Source: Taenia hydatigena
Taxonomy: Eukaryota; Platyhelminthes; Cestoda; Cyclophyllidea; Taeniidae
DNA: 64,000 nucleotides
Reading direction: 5' to 3'
Assembly: GCA_036345935.2 (NCBI GenBank)
Contig: JADWOT020000006.1
Span: 18,140,519 to 18,204,518, forward strand
In this document: in pieces, positions 1 to 13,984 of the stretch
Position numbering within the stretch: position 1 is the first letter of the stretch
Layout: the number at the start of each line of letters is the position of its first letter
Notes under the pieces: generated by a model
The model's input: the letters and a program-made list of their open reading frames with translations, nothing else
Told to the model about the DNA's origin: nothing
The model's database searches: none
Position numbers and translations under genes: made by a program

Positions 1-1785
1 GGGATGAACTTGCAAAATTGCATTAAAATTGATCTCGTGAGGTAAGTCTTGACACACCGCCTGCGAAATAACCCAAGTAACCAAATACACTGCAATCGTT
101 AACAATCGGCGGCACTTCTTTGTGCTCGGTCTGTCACTGCAGTATCAGTCCAAAACCACATTATTACAGATGGAATTGTAGATTTTCTTTCTAGTTGACT
201 CTTGTAGGTGAATCTCAGTTCGATAACACTTTGATCGCCTAAAATTGCAGCTAAAAAGAGGACGACCTTCTAGTGAACGCTTAACTATCCACCTTTGCTC
301 GGCGTTCAAAGGGATTGGTGATTAAGCTACGATATTACGAAATCGAACCTGAATAAGGACTAAGCAGAGGTCCATTTTAAGTTACAACTGAGTTATGTGT
401 TCACTTTAAAAGGCTAACTATTTTTGTTAATTTATTTAGCTTTCATTAAAGTGCCCTCTTCCACCCAAGTTGTAGTGTTTCACCACTGCTGCCACAACGG
501 CCTATTTTAACGTGTAAGAACTTATAATTTTCTTATAAGGCAGGCTTCTTTGTGGCACTCTGTACTACGTTCCCGTCATTTCGAACTCGCGTATCAACAC
601 ACGTCACCCTGGCCTAATGGACGAATCAGTAATATAAATCAGTCTTCAAGATGCTGGAGCCTCGAACCACATTTCTTCCTTTTATGCGGGGTTCGAAAAA
701 GGCACAGAAGCCGAATGCAATTCCGACGCTGAGTCACTAAAAGGCGGACGCTTTACGCTCACCAAACACTCCATTATTCATGAAAAAAGTTGTGCCCGCT
801 AGCGGTTAAACAACTTGGACGGAGTGTGCCAAGAACAGACTTCAATAGCGATGAAGTGATCATGGAATGAGAGAACTGCTAAGCGGATGGGTACAACATT
901 CAGCGCGATCACAGATGGCAGTAGATCCAAAACACCGCCAACTTTCTCCCTTACTCGTGTCAAGTCATAATGCTCCGAGGAGGTGGCTTGTAATGGATGT
1001 GGCCTTTGTACTCTCCTCAACATTCGCTACACTACTCTTCCTAGGCACTACTCCATACCCCAAGGCCCATCCCTGCATCGGGCAGCGAGGGTAGACAATT
1101 ACAACTGAAAAGTCTATCTATTCTATTCATAAAGTTCTAACTCGTTCAAGAAAAACAGTTAGGACTGAGTAGGAGGCAAGTCTTTTCTTACAAGGCGATG
1201 CAAGGATTGGCGATAACACTCCATTCCCCGTATCCCATGATGATGCGCATAACCGAGTGGTTGCCACATTTTCTTGGCATTACACCGAAGTTGCCAGTTT
1301 GGAAAAAAAACATAGACGATGATTAGGACTGCGGATTTCTATTGCCTCTTGAGCTTAAACAAATCATTAAAATGGGACTGGGAGCGAATTAGTGCCTCCT
1401 TAGGAGGAGAGCAGGTTGGTAATGGTGACCACTTCGAGGAACAACGCGTATCAAGAATCTTGCCGCAGTTATTTAATTTTCACTACTACAGTTTCTTGGG
1501 GACGTATCCCAATCTTCGAGACATCTTAGCAGTCCATTAAATGGTTACAGGATTGCCACGTAGCTCCTCGAGTAGGCAGGAAGGAGTCGTGTACAAACAA
1601 TTATCCTCATCATGACGATCGGTTTTATGAATGGTAGACACAGGCATACGCACACACACACACACAGTCCTACATTGGGAAAAACCAGACGAAGATTGCA
1701 CTTGCCGTAGTAGATAAAGTAGAGTCAGGAGTCCCAGGGAATGAAAAAGAGAGATAGAGTTGTGCAATGATAGGGAGGAGAGAAG
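1..1785. other. No gene recognised downstream of CTTNBP2NL
   Basis: This stretch lies 3' of the minus-strand CTTNBP2NL stop codon. The open frames in it are short (60-76 codons), lack recognisable motifs and lie in both orientations, as expected by chance. Part of it presumably holds the CTTNBP2NL 3' untranslated region, but I see no clear AATAAA on the minus strand close to the stop. A short CA repeat is annotated separately. Confidence 0.6.
1648..1667. repeat. Short CA microsatellite
   Basis: A short run of CA dinucleotides starting with an ACGCACAC stretch, located about 120 bases beyond the CTTNBP2NL stop codon, so probably in its 3' untranslated region. It is a simple repeat with no other evident role. 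Confidence 0.7.
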
Positions 1786-4700
1786 CTATTTCCCATTTAT
1801 ATACAGGTTTCCCTGACCCGCGGCAGCAGCGGCACGACCCGCCACGACCACACGGGGTGCCGCAACCGCAGTGGACCGACTCAAACCTCCCTGAGATGTT
1901 GCTGTAGTACCGCTCCGCGTCTGTTGGGATAATGCAGGAGCCGTTTTACGTAATCCACCACCACAAGCACCGGTGAACCGCAAACCCGAGGAGGCAACTC
2001 GCTGCGGTTGAGCATAGGGAAATTGATGGGAGGCAGGTGCAGTGGGGGGCGAGGTGGGAGAGCGTAGAGGAGCCCTTGAGCCGGAGAAGTGGGACGTAGA
2101 AGAGGACGCACCGAAATGGCCACCACCAAAGGCAGACCGAGGGGTGCGAACGGGAGGATGGTGTGTGTTGCCCTGCATGCCCGGATAGGGGTAGTGCAAT
2201 TGCATTTGCGGAGGCGGTGGAGGGGGTGAAAGGGAAGCGATATGCTTGTCGTCCTCCTCCACCGGCTCCTCTGTTTCTGTAGCCGCTAAAGCTACTACTA
2301 ATGCTCCGACCTGCGTCGTATCCACCTCAAGAAGACCGATTTTGCGTGAGGTGGGTGCGATAGGACCGTTGAACTCTGGAGTGCGGCGAACTGGTGGTTC
2401 AGGTCGCGTTTTGACGGGCGGAGGGGACTTGACTTTCGTCGCCTCTGAGGACGAGCCCTCTGAGAAGGAGGCTGTGGAAGAAGGTGGAGAACAGCCGTTC
2501 ACACGATTGGATCTGAATGATCGCAGAAAATAATGGTGGTCAAAGTTTGTAACCAACAGCTTTCCCATTCAAACATAAGTCAGCGCGTAAGGTGGTTTGG
2601 GTGAGGGACAATACTGATGTCTTTCAGCGATTTGTGCTAATTCTATGAATTTGCAAAATCATTGCTGAAGCAAAAAGCAAGTACGCCCTTCTCGCGATTC
2701 CCCATTTTTTAAAATTCGCTATCGACTAAAAAAGAAAACGGCTATGCAGAGCTTAACTAAAAAGCCCGATTATTCTGATGAATTACAGGAACTGGCTTTT
2801 CCACGGTCGCTTGAGAGGTTTACGTAGGTCATAAACCTATTTTAATCACTCATCGGAAAGCTTATGTAGAACCCAGGGCAATAAGTGATTACTTGTTTTG
2901 CAAGGATTGGTGGTTATGGCAGGCACTTCAACAAAATTGTGCGAATATTCCAACAGGTTATATCCACTAAATTTAAACAAACATGCTAATAGCTACTTAC
3001 AACAATACATTGGCAACGAACTTGAAATGACCAAGAATACTCTTACATTCGAATGGTAAATTGAGATAATAAATAAACCTAAGGAAAATTAACCCCATGG
3101 GCGAAAATGAATCGACTCTACGTCCATCAAAATAAACGTCACAAGATTTTTCGCTTGGCTCCAAAATACCCCACTAACTGATCGTCACAGGAAGCGAATT
3201 AGTCGTACGCTCAGCTTTGGCTTCTTTCAACGTGAAATTTGATATGCAGACCGAGTTTTCAGTGCCTACGCAGAAAGAAGAGCCCATCGGCAAGTCGTAA
3301 TTTTATAATTCCCTTTCAAGCCGCCGCACCACGTCATAAATGAGTTTTTTTCAGAAAAAGCAAATAGCAACACAACGAGAAGAGGAGGGGCAAATGCAAA
3401 GTTAATCAAGGCAACATCATCAGAAAAAATGTCCCCTCCATAGAAGGCGCCATGCTTGTCAAAGGAAGGAAAATTGTGTGTTTGTTCCTAAAACTAGGCA
3501 GAATAAATTACTGTTCCATTTTCGAGAAGCTGGTCATTCCAAATTTGGGATTTCTATTGCAAAAACGCAAATAAATTATGCAATACAACTTTCAAGCTTT
3601 TCCAGCAAAAGCTACTTGGCAAAAATTTGGAGGGTTTCAGTTTAAGGGATCAGGATATGGTGAGGAGGAGAGGTTCCATGAAACGGAGGGGGAGAATTCA
3701 TCAGTAAATTTAATTGAATTCCAACAAACCCTGGAATGGAAAGACCGCAAGCGCTCTCACAGCACGCATACTGCCGACGGCAGAGCCTCTTCGCCAGCAA
3801 AATGCTTTTCTGCCACCAAGCTATGCAAATTTGGCTGGCGAACAACCTTAATATTAGCGTTTCGATCTTATTATCTAGGCCAGCGCGTCACAATGATGAC
3901 AAAAGGAAACAATTATCGTCACAGCAGATGGAGGCAATGTCTGGGCTATGAGGAACTACTTCCCTCTGAGACCTTGACAAAAGGCGTGATAAAAGTGTGG
4001 CAGTCAAACTGCAAATGATTCGGACAATGGTGCAACAAGGGACGCTTTTAAACACAGTTAGCGTCCGTATGATTCTGGGTAGAGAAAATGTCAACCTGGC
4101 CGTCGGGGTCATAAGGGCACAAAGTGGTTGACCAAAATGGATGAAACTATGTTTGTGTAGATATGCCTAGACGACTATCTTGCTACAAGTGTGAATTAAA
4201 AGCTAACTTTCAATGTTGTCAAAATATTTTAGCCCAGTGACAACTCTTCCCTCTACACTAATGCACCCCGATGCGTCTTCAGAGATGAAAGGGAGGACTA
4301 CCAAGCAACGAATCCTGACGAATGAAAACTCCACACGTACGGCATTGAAGCTAAACCAAGAGAGTTCAAATTTATGGGCTCTTGATGACGTAATGTTTAT
4401 GCAAACAAGTCCATGATCTTTATGGCCCATAGGATGTAAGACACCTGCCTTCGCCTTGGAGGTGAAGAGGATCACAAATTGCCTGACTCACCACACAATG
4501 AAAACGTAAAAGAGAAAAGAACTTCCAAATTCTCCGTGGGTCCAATTCATTTTGGGATGATATTTCCACGTTGGAACCCAGTTAAGTGGCGAAAAGTTTC
4601 TGGCCACACATGAAAAACCTAAATGTCAGCATTTCTAGACTCCAGTTCCGTTGGAGAGCAGATTTAAAAAGCGGTAGCTTAGCAATAAGCGCTTTCAATC

Positions 4701-7700
4701 TCAATATTCAACCAGCAGCGTTAAGCAGTAGGACTGGCTCTCTTCTCGTAGCAAGGCTGCATTAAAGCACTATCTTTGCACCTTAAAGGGATGCATAGTA
4801 TTTGAGGAAATATTTAGTGCAGACAGAAAAAAACCAAGTATCCTGCAGGATGCGAAATTTATGGTGCTATATCCATTTCGGTTCCTTGGGTCAAAAAATG
4901 CAGTGGAGCTGAATCCCAAGAAATGATATCGTCTACAGCGACGCGAAATGGACTCAGTCGAAACCTCATGAAACAAGGTAGTCAACAAGTAACCTTCGGG
5001 AATCTGAACAGTCTAAAAAGGAAGGTGAGGCGCTTGAGCGATGAGATGTGAGCGCTGCTTCCGATCTGACATGTCCCCCTCCATAAAGGAAAGTTGTTGC
5101 AGAATTTCCGCAGTTCTGGGCGTTATTAATAACGAGATGTTCATTGTAAGTCGTGTAAGGCGATTGCCTTGACCACTCACACCCAGACCAAAATACTGCC
5201 ATCATAGGATAATGAAAGTAAGTTGATGGCCTCGTTGCAATTAAGGAACTGAAGGGCCCCAACCTCTGTGTTCTACATCACCGTGGAATTTTCAGAGGCT
5301 GTTGATGCTTAGGTAGCATCCGGTCTGCAATGACTTCCAACAATCATTTAAATACTCTCCTTAGAAATAAACGAACACCTTTGTAATGAAAAATACCCCA
5401 AGCATCATTTGAAAGCAAAAACAGCACGTTAGAATTACCATCGAATTACACGGTGACCAAAAATAGCAGTTGTGAAGCAAGAAATTGAGAATGTGCTGCA
5501 AGATGCAAGGGTAACTCTAGTGCTGAAATCTGATAATACTTGAGAGGTTCGGTATCTGAGAGTCGGCAGGCACAATGTCAAGCCAAGGACAATAGTCACA
5601 GCTCGCAGAGCAAAGTGTTTTGCCCATAGAAAGCACAAAGTCGAAATGCAGACAGTCATGAGAGCCTTGCAACAGATGGTGCACCGGTCTCGGTGAAAAC
5701 GTCAATAACAAAGTCGACATTTTACAGGCATCCAATGTTAAACTTCTGTTGCGGAACTGGGTGTCTAGTTTTTATCGAAATTCAGGATTGGCACAGCATT
5801 GAAGAGTTGTTAGATGCCTGAGTAAGCACTTTTTTGGGTTGCTTTAAGCATTTACCGGTTCACAATGGCACAACATCCAACGAATTGACCAGAAACGCAG
5901 GAATGAAATAGTATGCGGTAAAAAATATGACTCTATTCAAAAACAGGAAAAAATGATATGGCTAAATAGCCCTCTAAGTCGAGCAATTCGAGCCACTAAA
6001 ATCCGACACATTTGGGGCACAATAACATTCTCGAATTATGACAGAGCCTAAAACTAGCCCTGGATTGAGCATAAGGAGAAGAACTCCGCTATCTTTCAAG
6101 ATGATTGTTTTGCTCTAAACTAACAGCAGGAATCAGGAAAATACCACCAATAAGGATGCATATGAAACATAAGGACTCCAATGTCTGCTATAGCAGCGCC
6201 GCAGACAGGGGCGCTTCTGAGCCTCAGATAACAACGGAGTACGAATGAGATAAGGAGCTTACGCAGAAACACCGGAGGAGGCAGTGGAATCGAGTTTGGA
6301 GGAGGTAGAGATGGAGGTGGAGGGACAGAATGGAACTAGAGGGGATGGCGGTGGAGGTGGAGCGTTGGCCGACTCGCGACAAGCAGACGGCGGCGAAAGT
6401 GACTTCTTACACTGAAAACTCTCCTCACCCGCACCGACGGGGCTTCGAGGCCTGGTGTTACCCGTTGTCTTCACGGTAGGCGAGGCGTTCTGTTCAAAGG
6501 GGAGGGGAAAAAAGGTATACAAAACGGACACTCAGCTAAAACGACGGTCTTAAGAATAATTTACAAGCTTGATTAACTCCAATTAATAGGATTATACTTC
6601 CTCTTCCTGTTTGTTCTCGATAAGCGGTTGGGAACGAAAAGAACTATCGTCACTGGTTTGAAAAGTGCCCCTGAGATCACAGAGTACCGTGGACGGTCTA
6701 AAATGTAGGGTTCAATAAACGCAATTGAAATTGAAGCCCCAACAAGGTGATATTTTGCGATTGTGCTTTGGGACGTTTGGAAGTTTCATTAACAATATTT
6801 GCCACGAATTAAATGTGCTACAACACCTGATTTACGCAAATTTCAATACCCGAGTCAAGAGAAAAACGTATTCAAGTAGGGCCAAAGATTTACTCATCGA
6901 AATAAATTGCGACAACATTTGCATTTACTATAAGTAGCATATTACGGATCCCTTTAAACTCCTGTTTCGGTCCCCACAATGGTAACATTGAGACATCATT
7001 CCAATCTCTCAGCTCTTCAGTGTCTTCAAAATGGTTTCTAATAAATTAGTAAATCTTACAATATTTTCGAGCGTCACAGTGCTTGAAAGCCAGTACGAGC
7101 GTGACCATGCAGTATTCTCAAGTTCTGTCTGCGTTTAGGTGTTAACAAATACGCATTGCTTGCTGCAACAGATGCTAGTAAAACGATAAATTTTAGCATT
7201 TCCGCCTTAGCATTGATGAGTAGATCTGCTGAAGAGCCATTACTCTTACCATAAATCAGGAAACATTGCATTGAAGTAACAAATAGATTATAAATTGCGG
7301 ATTTACTCTTTCCAGTTGAGTTATGGTGAATATTCTTGAAGACATGCATAATTGGTTAACTTAAAAGTGTCTTCCGAAAAACCCCACCATTTTTTTATTA
7401 TGCAATGCAGAAAATTTGCAAGTGAAATCGTAGTTGAAATTCCGCTTCAGAATTCATCAACACTGACACGTACCAATATTGTCAAACGATAGGAGAATGC
7501 CAGGCCAACAGATAAAGACAAAAACATCATATTGGGGAATTAATTGACTTCGGATGAAGTGGAATCAGCTACTACTATCGGCGTGTAGAGAGCCGAGATA
7601 ATTGCAGTGGGCACTAACTAGCAGATGCGAGAAAAGGGCAAAATTGGATTGAAAGAAAACCCTAAATACACTCTACGCACTTAAAAGACATCACCACCCA

Positions 7701-10700
7701 TGCGGACCAAAATATGCGTAAAAAAGGCTGAAGAGAAAAGTTTTAAGGCGAAATGGACACAGTGGAAGGGGAAGGCGTAAAAATCCGGACTAACTTAGGA
7801 AAGGGTGGACAATTAGGGAATGGGTGTTGTGAACTGCATTCGACTCCATTGGGAGACAAATTAACCCATCCAAACAAGTGCGATGGAATGGCCACACAAA
7901 GGGGGTACCTAGTTAACTAACAAATTCCTTGAGCCCCATTGAATTTGCTCGTTTCACAAGGGTGTGAGGAATCCGAGCAAGAATTGATGTGTCAAAAACC
8001 GCATACAGATCCCTTCAAAACATTCGACAAAACACGTTCTTTTAATCCTGCAGTTTAGAAATGTCATCCAGTTCGGCATTGCGATATAAAAAAAAATATT
8101 TCGGGCTTCAAGCGTTACCGGGAGTTTATTGAGGGTAAGCAGTGCCAAGTGAATGCCGTGCAATTACCCGACCAGACGTTCAACTACGTGGACCGGATAC
8201 ATGAGTTAACCGCAGTTTCCGAACGAATCACAGGTATTCATACTCCTAATAGTTTTGCTTAAGACGCGGAAGAGACGTAAATTGCCAAATGATTTCACAA
8301 ATTGCAACAACATCCTCGTGAGGCAAAATTGCCTACACGCAAACGCTCCGCGAGGGACGACGAATCAATGCTCAAAAAGTGAGAAATTAGTCACCCAAAA
8401 GCAGCATGAAGAAGGCAAGCAAGGAAGGAAGGAGGCAAAATTTTCGGCTCGTGTTTGTTTAGGGATAATGGTAGACCACCTAATTCAACTTGCTTTCAAA
8501 AAAATAGACTACGAGGCGAAATTCCTCTCCATCGCTTTTTCGCTTGCGGAAGATAAGGACCAGCAGAAGTATTCATAGGGCAAATAGATGGCACAGCCAA
8601 GTGCTGTATAGATCTTGATGTGAAGTCTATTGCCTACGACAACTGTTGCTTGAATCCTAACCTGTCGCGGTGAGGAATACTTCCTCTGGCAAATGACGCA
8701 TGCGCGACTGTGGTGGAAAGTAGGCACTGTAAGCAGCGGAAAGCATCAAAACTCACTTTCCTTACAAAGCACTTGCGAATTTTGAGTTTGAGTTGGGAAA
8801 CTAAATCAGGTGATGAAATCTCACCAACTTGAAAGACGAATCAGCCGACTTAGAAATAAATTAGGAGACAATGAAACGACTAATATATAAGCTTCTATGG
8901 TTTCAAATGATCATCCAGCCATTCTAGAGCAGTCTTTAGAGAACACTATAGGCTTGCTTAGGACATATGTTGGACAAAGGCTAATGACAGGACAGATGTG
9001 CGCGTTTGTTGGAGAAAAAGACGTGCCTGTCTCTGAGTATTACTTCTGAAACATATGTCCTCAGAAGGTGAAAAGAAAATTTGCTGTATACGAGCAAGGG
9101 CGAAGAGAGGGCTCTAGGTAAACAGCTAAGATTAACTCAAATGAATAGATCAAAGCGATTTATACCGTACGCTCCTTCCCCGAACAAAAAATTAAAAATT
9201 GACTTTAATGACTGCCAGTAAAGAAAGAGATCCGGTAACCTAGTGAAGAAATACGCAATAAAGCGGAACGAAGGGTTGCAACCTAACAGTCTAGAATGGA
9301 GGACAATTATACCTATGGAATCGGTGGGTGTCAAAAAGCTAGGAGAAGGGATACGGGAATGCGACAAGCAACTTCGACTTCCACAAAAATTGCCACTAGT
9401 ATCGCAATGCCAGGACCGCTGGCACTTGTATCACACGGCAGTCGTCAAATGAGTTGGAGTGAGAAGTGAAATGTTTCAAATTATCTTTCCCAATTTAAAT
9501 AGCGAGTTCCGAATAAAGAGAAAATTTTTCTTTAAACGTCATATTCGCTGAGAATTGATAAGAGCCTCGAGACAGTCAAATCACTCACAAAATTGAGATC
9601 ATTATTATGAAAGTCGATTAAAGTGATAGATGTTTGACAAGGCACACTTGCCCTCAAAGTCATCCAAACACCTATAAACATCCAATCATCTGTGCGTCTA
9701 TCCTCCTATTTACTGGGATAAAAAACAACTGACCTATCCATTCCCATATCTAATCATCTTTCATCATTTTCGGATACGTTCGCCAAGTTGAGGCAAAGCT
9801 TAACGTCTTAGACGAATCGCCTATCTGCTGCAAATGGGAATCCACATCACCCATAAATACCCATCGCAACTGGGAATGTCCCAAACCAACCACTTTTCGA
9901 AATGGAAACAAACAATACAAATCCCTCAGAGTTGATGCAACTTGCGCTAATTTGACAGTAAGCATACTCGGAAAGGAACTAAATTACCAAATTTGGATGG
10001 GTAGTCAAGCAAAAGGAGCGTTCTCATGGGAACAGATTTTTGAAAAAAAGCAGCGAAAGAACATTTTGGTAGTCCAATGTTGTTCCCTTCAGAAAGTGAA
10101 ATACTATTACCCACATCCGCAACACTCAAGAATGGAGGTACAACGTACTTGTTTATCCAAATGGAAAGTTACACCCCTGGTCGATGGATAGCCAAAATAA
10201 ATGCGTCATTTAGGAGCCATTTTATTTACCTTATATTGTCGCACTCCACCAACTAAAGTGGATTAATTTAAACGATGTACCAGTACCATCAAGGTGGTTA
10301 TCAATGGGAAATGGGTTTGGCAAAGACAGTGATAGAAGGATCACTCGGGGGCAAGCCAGGACAAATTGGAAATAGCGATTGTCAAGGGAGGACAAAATAC
10401 GTTTATTGCTCGATTCCTGGCTACCACAGCATGCATACCTTTTCCGGTGTTTCACTAACATCTTCAAAGCAGCCTTGACACAGGGCGACTTGTTTGGACA
10501 GCCTAATGAAAGCTGCCAAGGTACCCGGAGTACATTAACTACGAGAAATTACAAATGTTCACATATGAATAATTTCACCGTAATTAAAGATCCGCCGCTT
10601 GTGCAATTTCATGCCAAGTTGCGCACAATTTAGATGTCCAGATTTAGACGTTCTGCGCTATGAATAATTACAATATGACTCTTTGGTGTTGAGCTGAGAA

Positions 10701-13700
10701 GTGTCGGAGCCAGGAGGGTTACTTGCAGGTAAATGGGAAGCTATCTTGGAAATGTTGACTTCACTTAATCCAATACCTTGCTGCAAAGCGGCTGAACGTC
10801 TCTTTACTATGTGGTACTCTACTTGAAGTCTTCTGTACGGGGTAGGTGGTTGGAAGTTCAAAATACAGCTTCGTTTACAAGAAATCATTGTGTTCTATGC
10901 ACGCACACTATCACTGTTAATACAAGAGCAAACTACTAATATGCAGAGTAGTACTTCCTAAGAATCGCGGTGAACACAATGATCATCACACGGAAAACAG
11001 GGGCAAAATAAAAATCTAACTTCTCAAAACGTTTACGCTAAATCTAAAATTACCTCCATTGCTGCTGCTCCTGCATTATGCGGCGAAGCGAAGAAAATGA
11101 ATCCTAATATCTCTGTGGCAAATAGGATTGCCTAGTTTAGACTTACTACTGGACGCAGTATTTGAGAAGGGCTGAGACATGCTCGCCTGATGAACCAAGC
11201 AATACTATTTGCAGAGGGTAGAAGCAGCATTTGCATGAGCCATTTCATAACATATGATAGGGAGATTTGACAACGTGGGAGGGGAAGGGAGGGGGAGAAG
11301 TGCAGACAATCGTATGGGTCACAGAAAAAGAATCTACACTGAGGCAAAAATAGCAACTATGATGAGGATTATATTGGTATTTGGTGAATGCAAGCCTTTG
11401 AAGTATAACGGTCAATTGCTTACAGATATTGTCGAGGGCAAGTAGCATGAACGAAAGGAATGATATGGGCGTCAACTATTCCACAAGCAAGCTTACACCA
11501 TGTCTCTTCTGAACGGAATATGCATGACGCTAGAGGAAACGCAGTCCGAGAAAGGGTTGTCGATCACCAAATTTTCAACATCATTTGCATGGTCTCCAGT
11601 TATTGCAATGCACTTTGTTGAAATTCAAAGCAGGGAAGACGCGTAGAAGAGGAAGTTTAATCTGGTCCAATTTACGAAATCAAAACCACCAAAGCCGCCC
11701 GCTCTTCACAAAGTCAAACGAACAAACCATAGTAGGGAGGGACAATACTTCAACGGTTAAACTTTTGTACGTATAGATTTGGCCTTTCGAATAGTCACCA
11801 TGTTAAAACAAGGTGCTAATTACCTTCAGAACTGCAAATCGTTGAGACTTTCTCATCAACAAATCATTAGTAAGCATCACTTCTTGGTAAGTGCAGTGAT
11901 TCTACACTTATAAAGGAGGTATATCAGCAATTTATGGCAACTTTTGTAAGCCCCAAAAGCACGGCTAAATGCTAATCAATCCCCTGCCATCATCATCATC
12001 ATCGCCGCATACGCATCCCGCCTATAGGGTCACAATGGGCTTTTGCCAAGAAATGAGGCATTACCATAAATGGACTTCCTTTCGTGGCTTGTTGCTGTCT
12101 AATCAGTAGGACGGAAGGCAACGAAAGTCTAATGAATGGGCACCCGATGGAAAGCCAGCACGCCGCCAATGCAATAGCGGTGGCGATAATGGGAAGAACA
12201 GTAACGGAAAAATGCATTCGAGATGTACATGTGTTGTTGTACAACTCGCAAGTACGCGCGCGTGTGCGTAGACGCCTTTCTGGCCGCATGACTCACGGCC
12301 GAGACGGCGGAAGGGGAGAGTGAAGGGAGCGCGATGAAATGGAAACCTGAGTTTCGACATGCACACATGCATGCAAACACACGCATGCACACAAGCGAAG
12401 AGATGTCAACCACGCACAGACTAATTTGCATGACATCGCGTCCAGTCGCCACAAGCCGACAGCCCTAGTGGATCAAGTAAAGGGAAAAAGAACGAGCCTC
12501 GTAGGAAGGTAGCAAATTGATAAGGGAAGTCAATACAGTGCGCTCGCGGCAAACTGGAATATGCAAAATAGAGGTCGTTTTATTGAGCCTTAGCCAAAAT
12601 ACTTGAGTTCCGGATTATCCAAACATGTCGTGGGTTCAAATCTCGAACATTTTTCCCAAGCTTACGTTCGATCAAATAAAAAAGGTCATCCGTTAAATCC
12701 AATGGTCAAACGTTTGACAATGTGCTAGTAAAACGACATTGGTCCATCAGCACGCAACAAACCTGTGCTTTTGCATTACTCGATTCAACGGTGCCTCAAA
12801 CCCTTTTATGGAGTCAGAACGACACGAAAACTAATGCACACCATCATCAAGCTGAATAAGAAAATTAGCAACGTCTTTGAGAAAGTTATTGGAAGTCTCC
12901 GTGATTATAAATCACATCAGATATAGGAATGCAGAAGAAATGAACTCGAGGATAGAAGGGTCGCTGACTACATTTACACGATCATGAAACAAAAATCCTA
13001 TCTGATTTCTTCAAAAAGGATCAGCAAATATTAATTCGAACACTAATTTTCAGCAGCACGAACACTTACCAGCATTTTTACTGAAGAAGGGAGATCAGAG
13101 AGAAGCGGGGATTTAAGTCCCAATTTAGATTCCAGCTGTTCAATTTGTTCGCATTTCGCCGAGAGCTCTTTTTGAAGACGCCACTTTTCCCTTATCAGCT
13201 GAGCTGCCACTATCCGCTGACGTTGAGAAAGCGCTTTTTGGTTGTTGTAGCTATCCAATGCTTTCTTTAAATCCTTTTCCAGACGCTTGGTTTGATTTCG
13301 CTCATTTTCCAGCTACAATAAATGTAAGACCGGTTAGGAGCCCTTCTAGATAACAGAAGATGCAATTATATCAACAGACTATAACACCTCCAACTGTAGT
13401 TTTTCACGTTCTTTCTCCAACATAGCTACGACGTCATCGCCTTGTGCTGCATCGCGCTCCAGCCTCTTCCGCTCCTCCTCAAAAGAACTGCAAAGCGCAG
13501 CATAACTTTGCTCCGCCGACTGAATCTGCTCTCGATAAAAGGCATGTGCACGCCTCTGGACATCAAAAAGCTCTTCTAAGCTAGCTACTTTGATTTCACG
13601 GCGGTTTTCCGCGTTGGCACCGAAATGGCAACCATCAGAGGAATCAGTTGGAAATTGAAGAGAAAAAGAATCGCGCTGAAGTGCAAGTATTGGATCATCT

Positions 13701-13984
13701 AGATTAACTTCAAAGACCTTGTCCATGACATACCGATGCCGTCTGGCATCGTCGACAAGAAAATAGTTCTGCTCACACTGTATGAAAAATAAGCAACTTA
13801 AAGGACAAACAGTACCTGTAAGGCAGCGATCACAATGTCTCTAGCCTCAACATCTGCTTGTAAGCCAGCGACCATATATACAAGTTCCTCGTGACTTAAC
13901 TACACATGCAGAGAGTAAGATAAAAGGTAAACATACTTTAGACGGTGAGATTCTAAAGTCGTTGCGTTGTTTTTCCTCCACCAT
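1786..13984 (-). CDS. CTTNBP2NL: CTTNBP2 N-terminal-like protein (cortactin-binding, STRIPAK-associated)
   Basis: Six exons assembled in phase: 13937-13984, 13816-13899, 13388-13777, 13070-13312, 6263-6489 and 1786-2512, giving 572 residues. The N-terminal CortBP2 domain is clear: LSHEELVYMVAGLQADVEARD (residues 17-37) matches the family's opening helix, DPILALQRD (72-80) is a family hallmark, and AAQGDDVVAMLEKEREKL in the following coiled coil closely resembles human CTTNBP2NL. Residues after about 255 are rich in proline and serine, with several polyproline runs, and end in NLYINGK. There are no ankyrin repeats, so it is the short NL type rather than full CTTNBP2. Family members bind cortactin and striatin-PP2A (STRIPAK) complexes at actin structures. 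The last two junctions fit exactly in phase, but a further small exon inside the 6.6 kb intron cannot be excluded. A splice-acceptor-like CACAG sits three bases before the ATG. Confidence 0.9.
2513..6262 (-). other. Long last intron of CTTNBP2NL
   Basis: A 3.75 kb intron bounded by GTAAGC at the donor and a TTCAG acceptor on the minus strand. The join restores an Ala codon and continues the serine- and proline-rich frame. The longest internal open frame (plus strand, 3578-4018, 146 codons) shows no motif and is treated as chance. No repeats or RNA genes were recognised. Confidence 0.6.
11988..12003. repeat. Short CAT trinucleotide repeat
   Basis: Four to five tandem CAT units inside the long CTTNBP2NL intron. 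It is a simple repeat with no other evident role. Confidence 0.6.
12357..12394. repeat. Degenerate CA/CATG-rich tract
   Basis: An imperfect alternation of CACA and CATGCA units lying in the long CTTNBP2NL intron. It produces the low-complexity Cys/Met/His-rich peptides seen in the antisense frames, which are therefore not genes. Confidence 0.6.

Larger units (their letters stand above)
6490..13069 (-). other. Long intron of CTTNBP2NL
   Basis: A 6.6 kb stretch between the coiled-coil exon and the proline-rich exon. On the plus strand it is visibly richer in A than T. I recognise no nested gene. A 50-base open piece on the minus strand near 11055-11104, encoding a Gln-rich peptide before a GT, could be a skipped small exon. 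It would break the phase and its acceptor is poor, so it is not included. Simple repeats occur near 11988 and 12358. Confidence 0.55.

Noticed and set aside
3578..4018. 146-codon plus-strand open frame in the CTTNBP2NL intron
   Set aside because: No recognisable domain, no splice context and composition like the intron around it.
11055..11104. Possible Gln-rich micro-exon of CTTNBP2NL on the minus strand
   Set aside because: Including its 50 bases would break the phase that the neighbouring exons already satisfy, and its acceptor lacks a pyrimidine tract.
12635..12660. GGTTCAAATC, like a tRNA T-loop
   Set aside because: The flanking bases cannot form a T stem and no other tRNA arms are present; a similar motif at 59050 fails in the same way.
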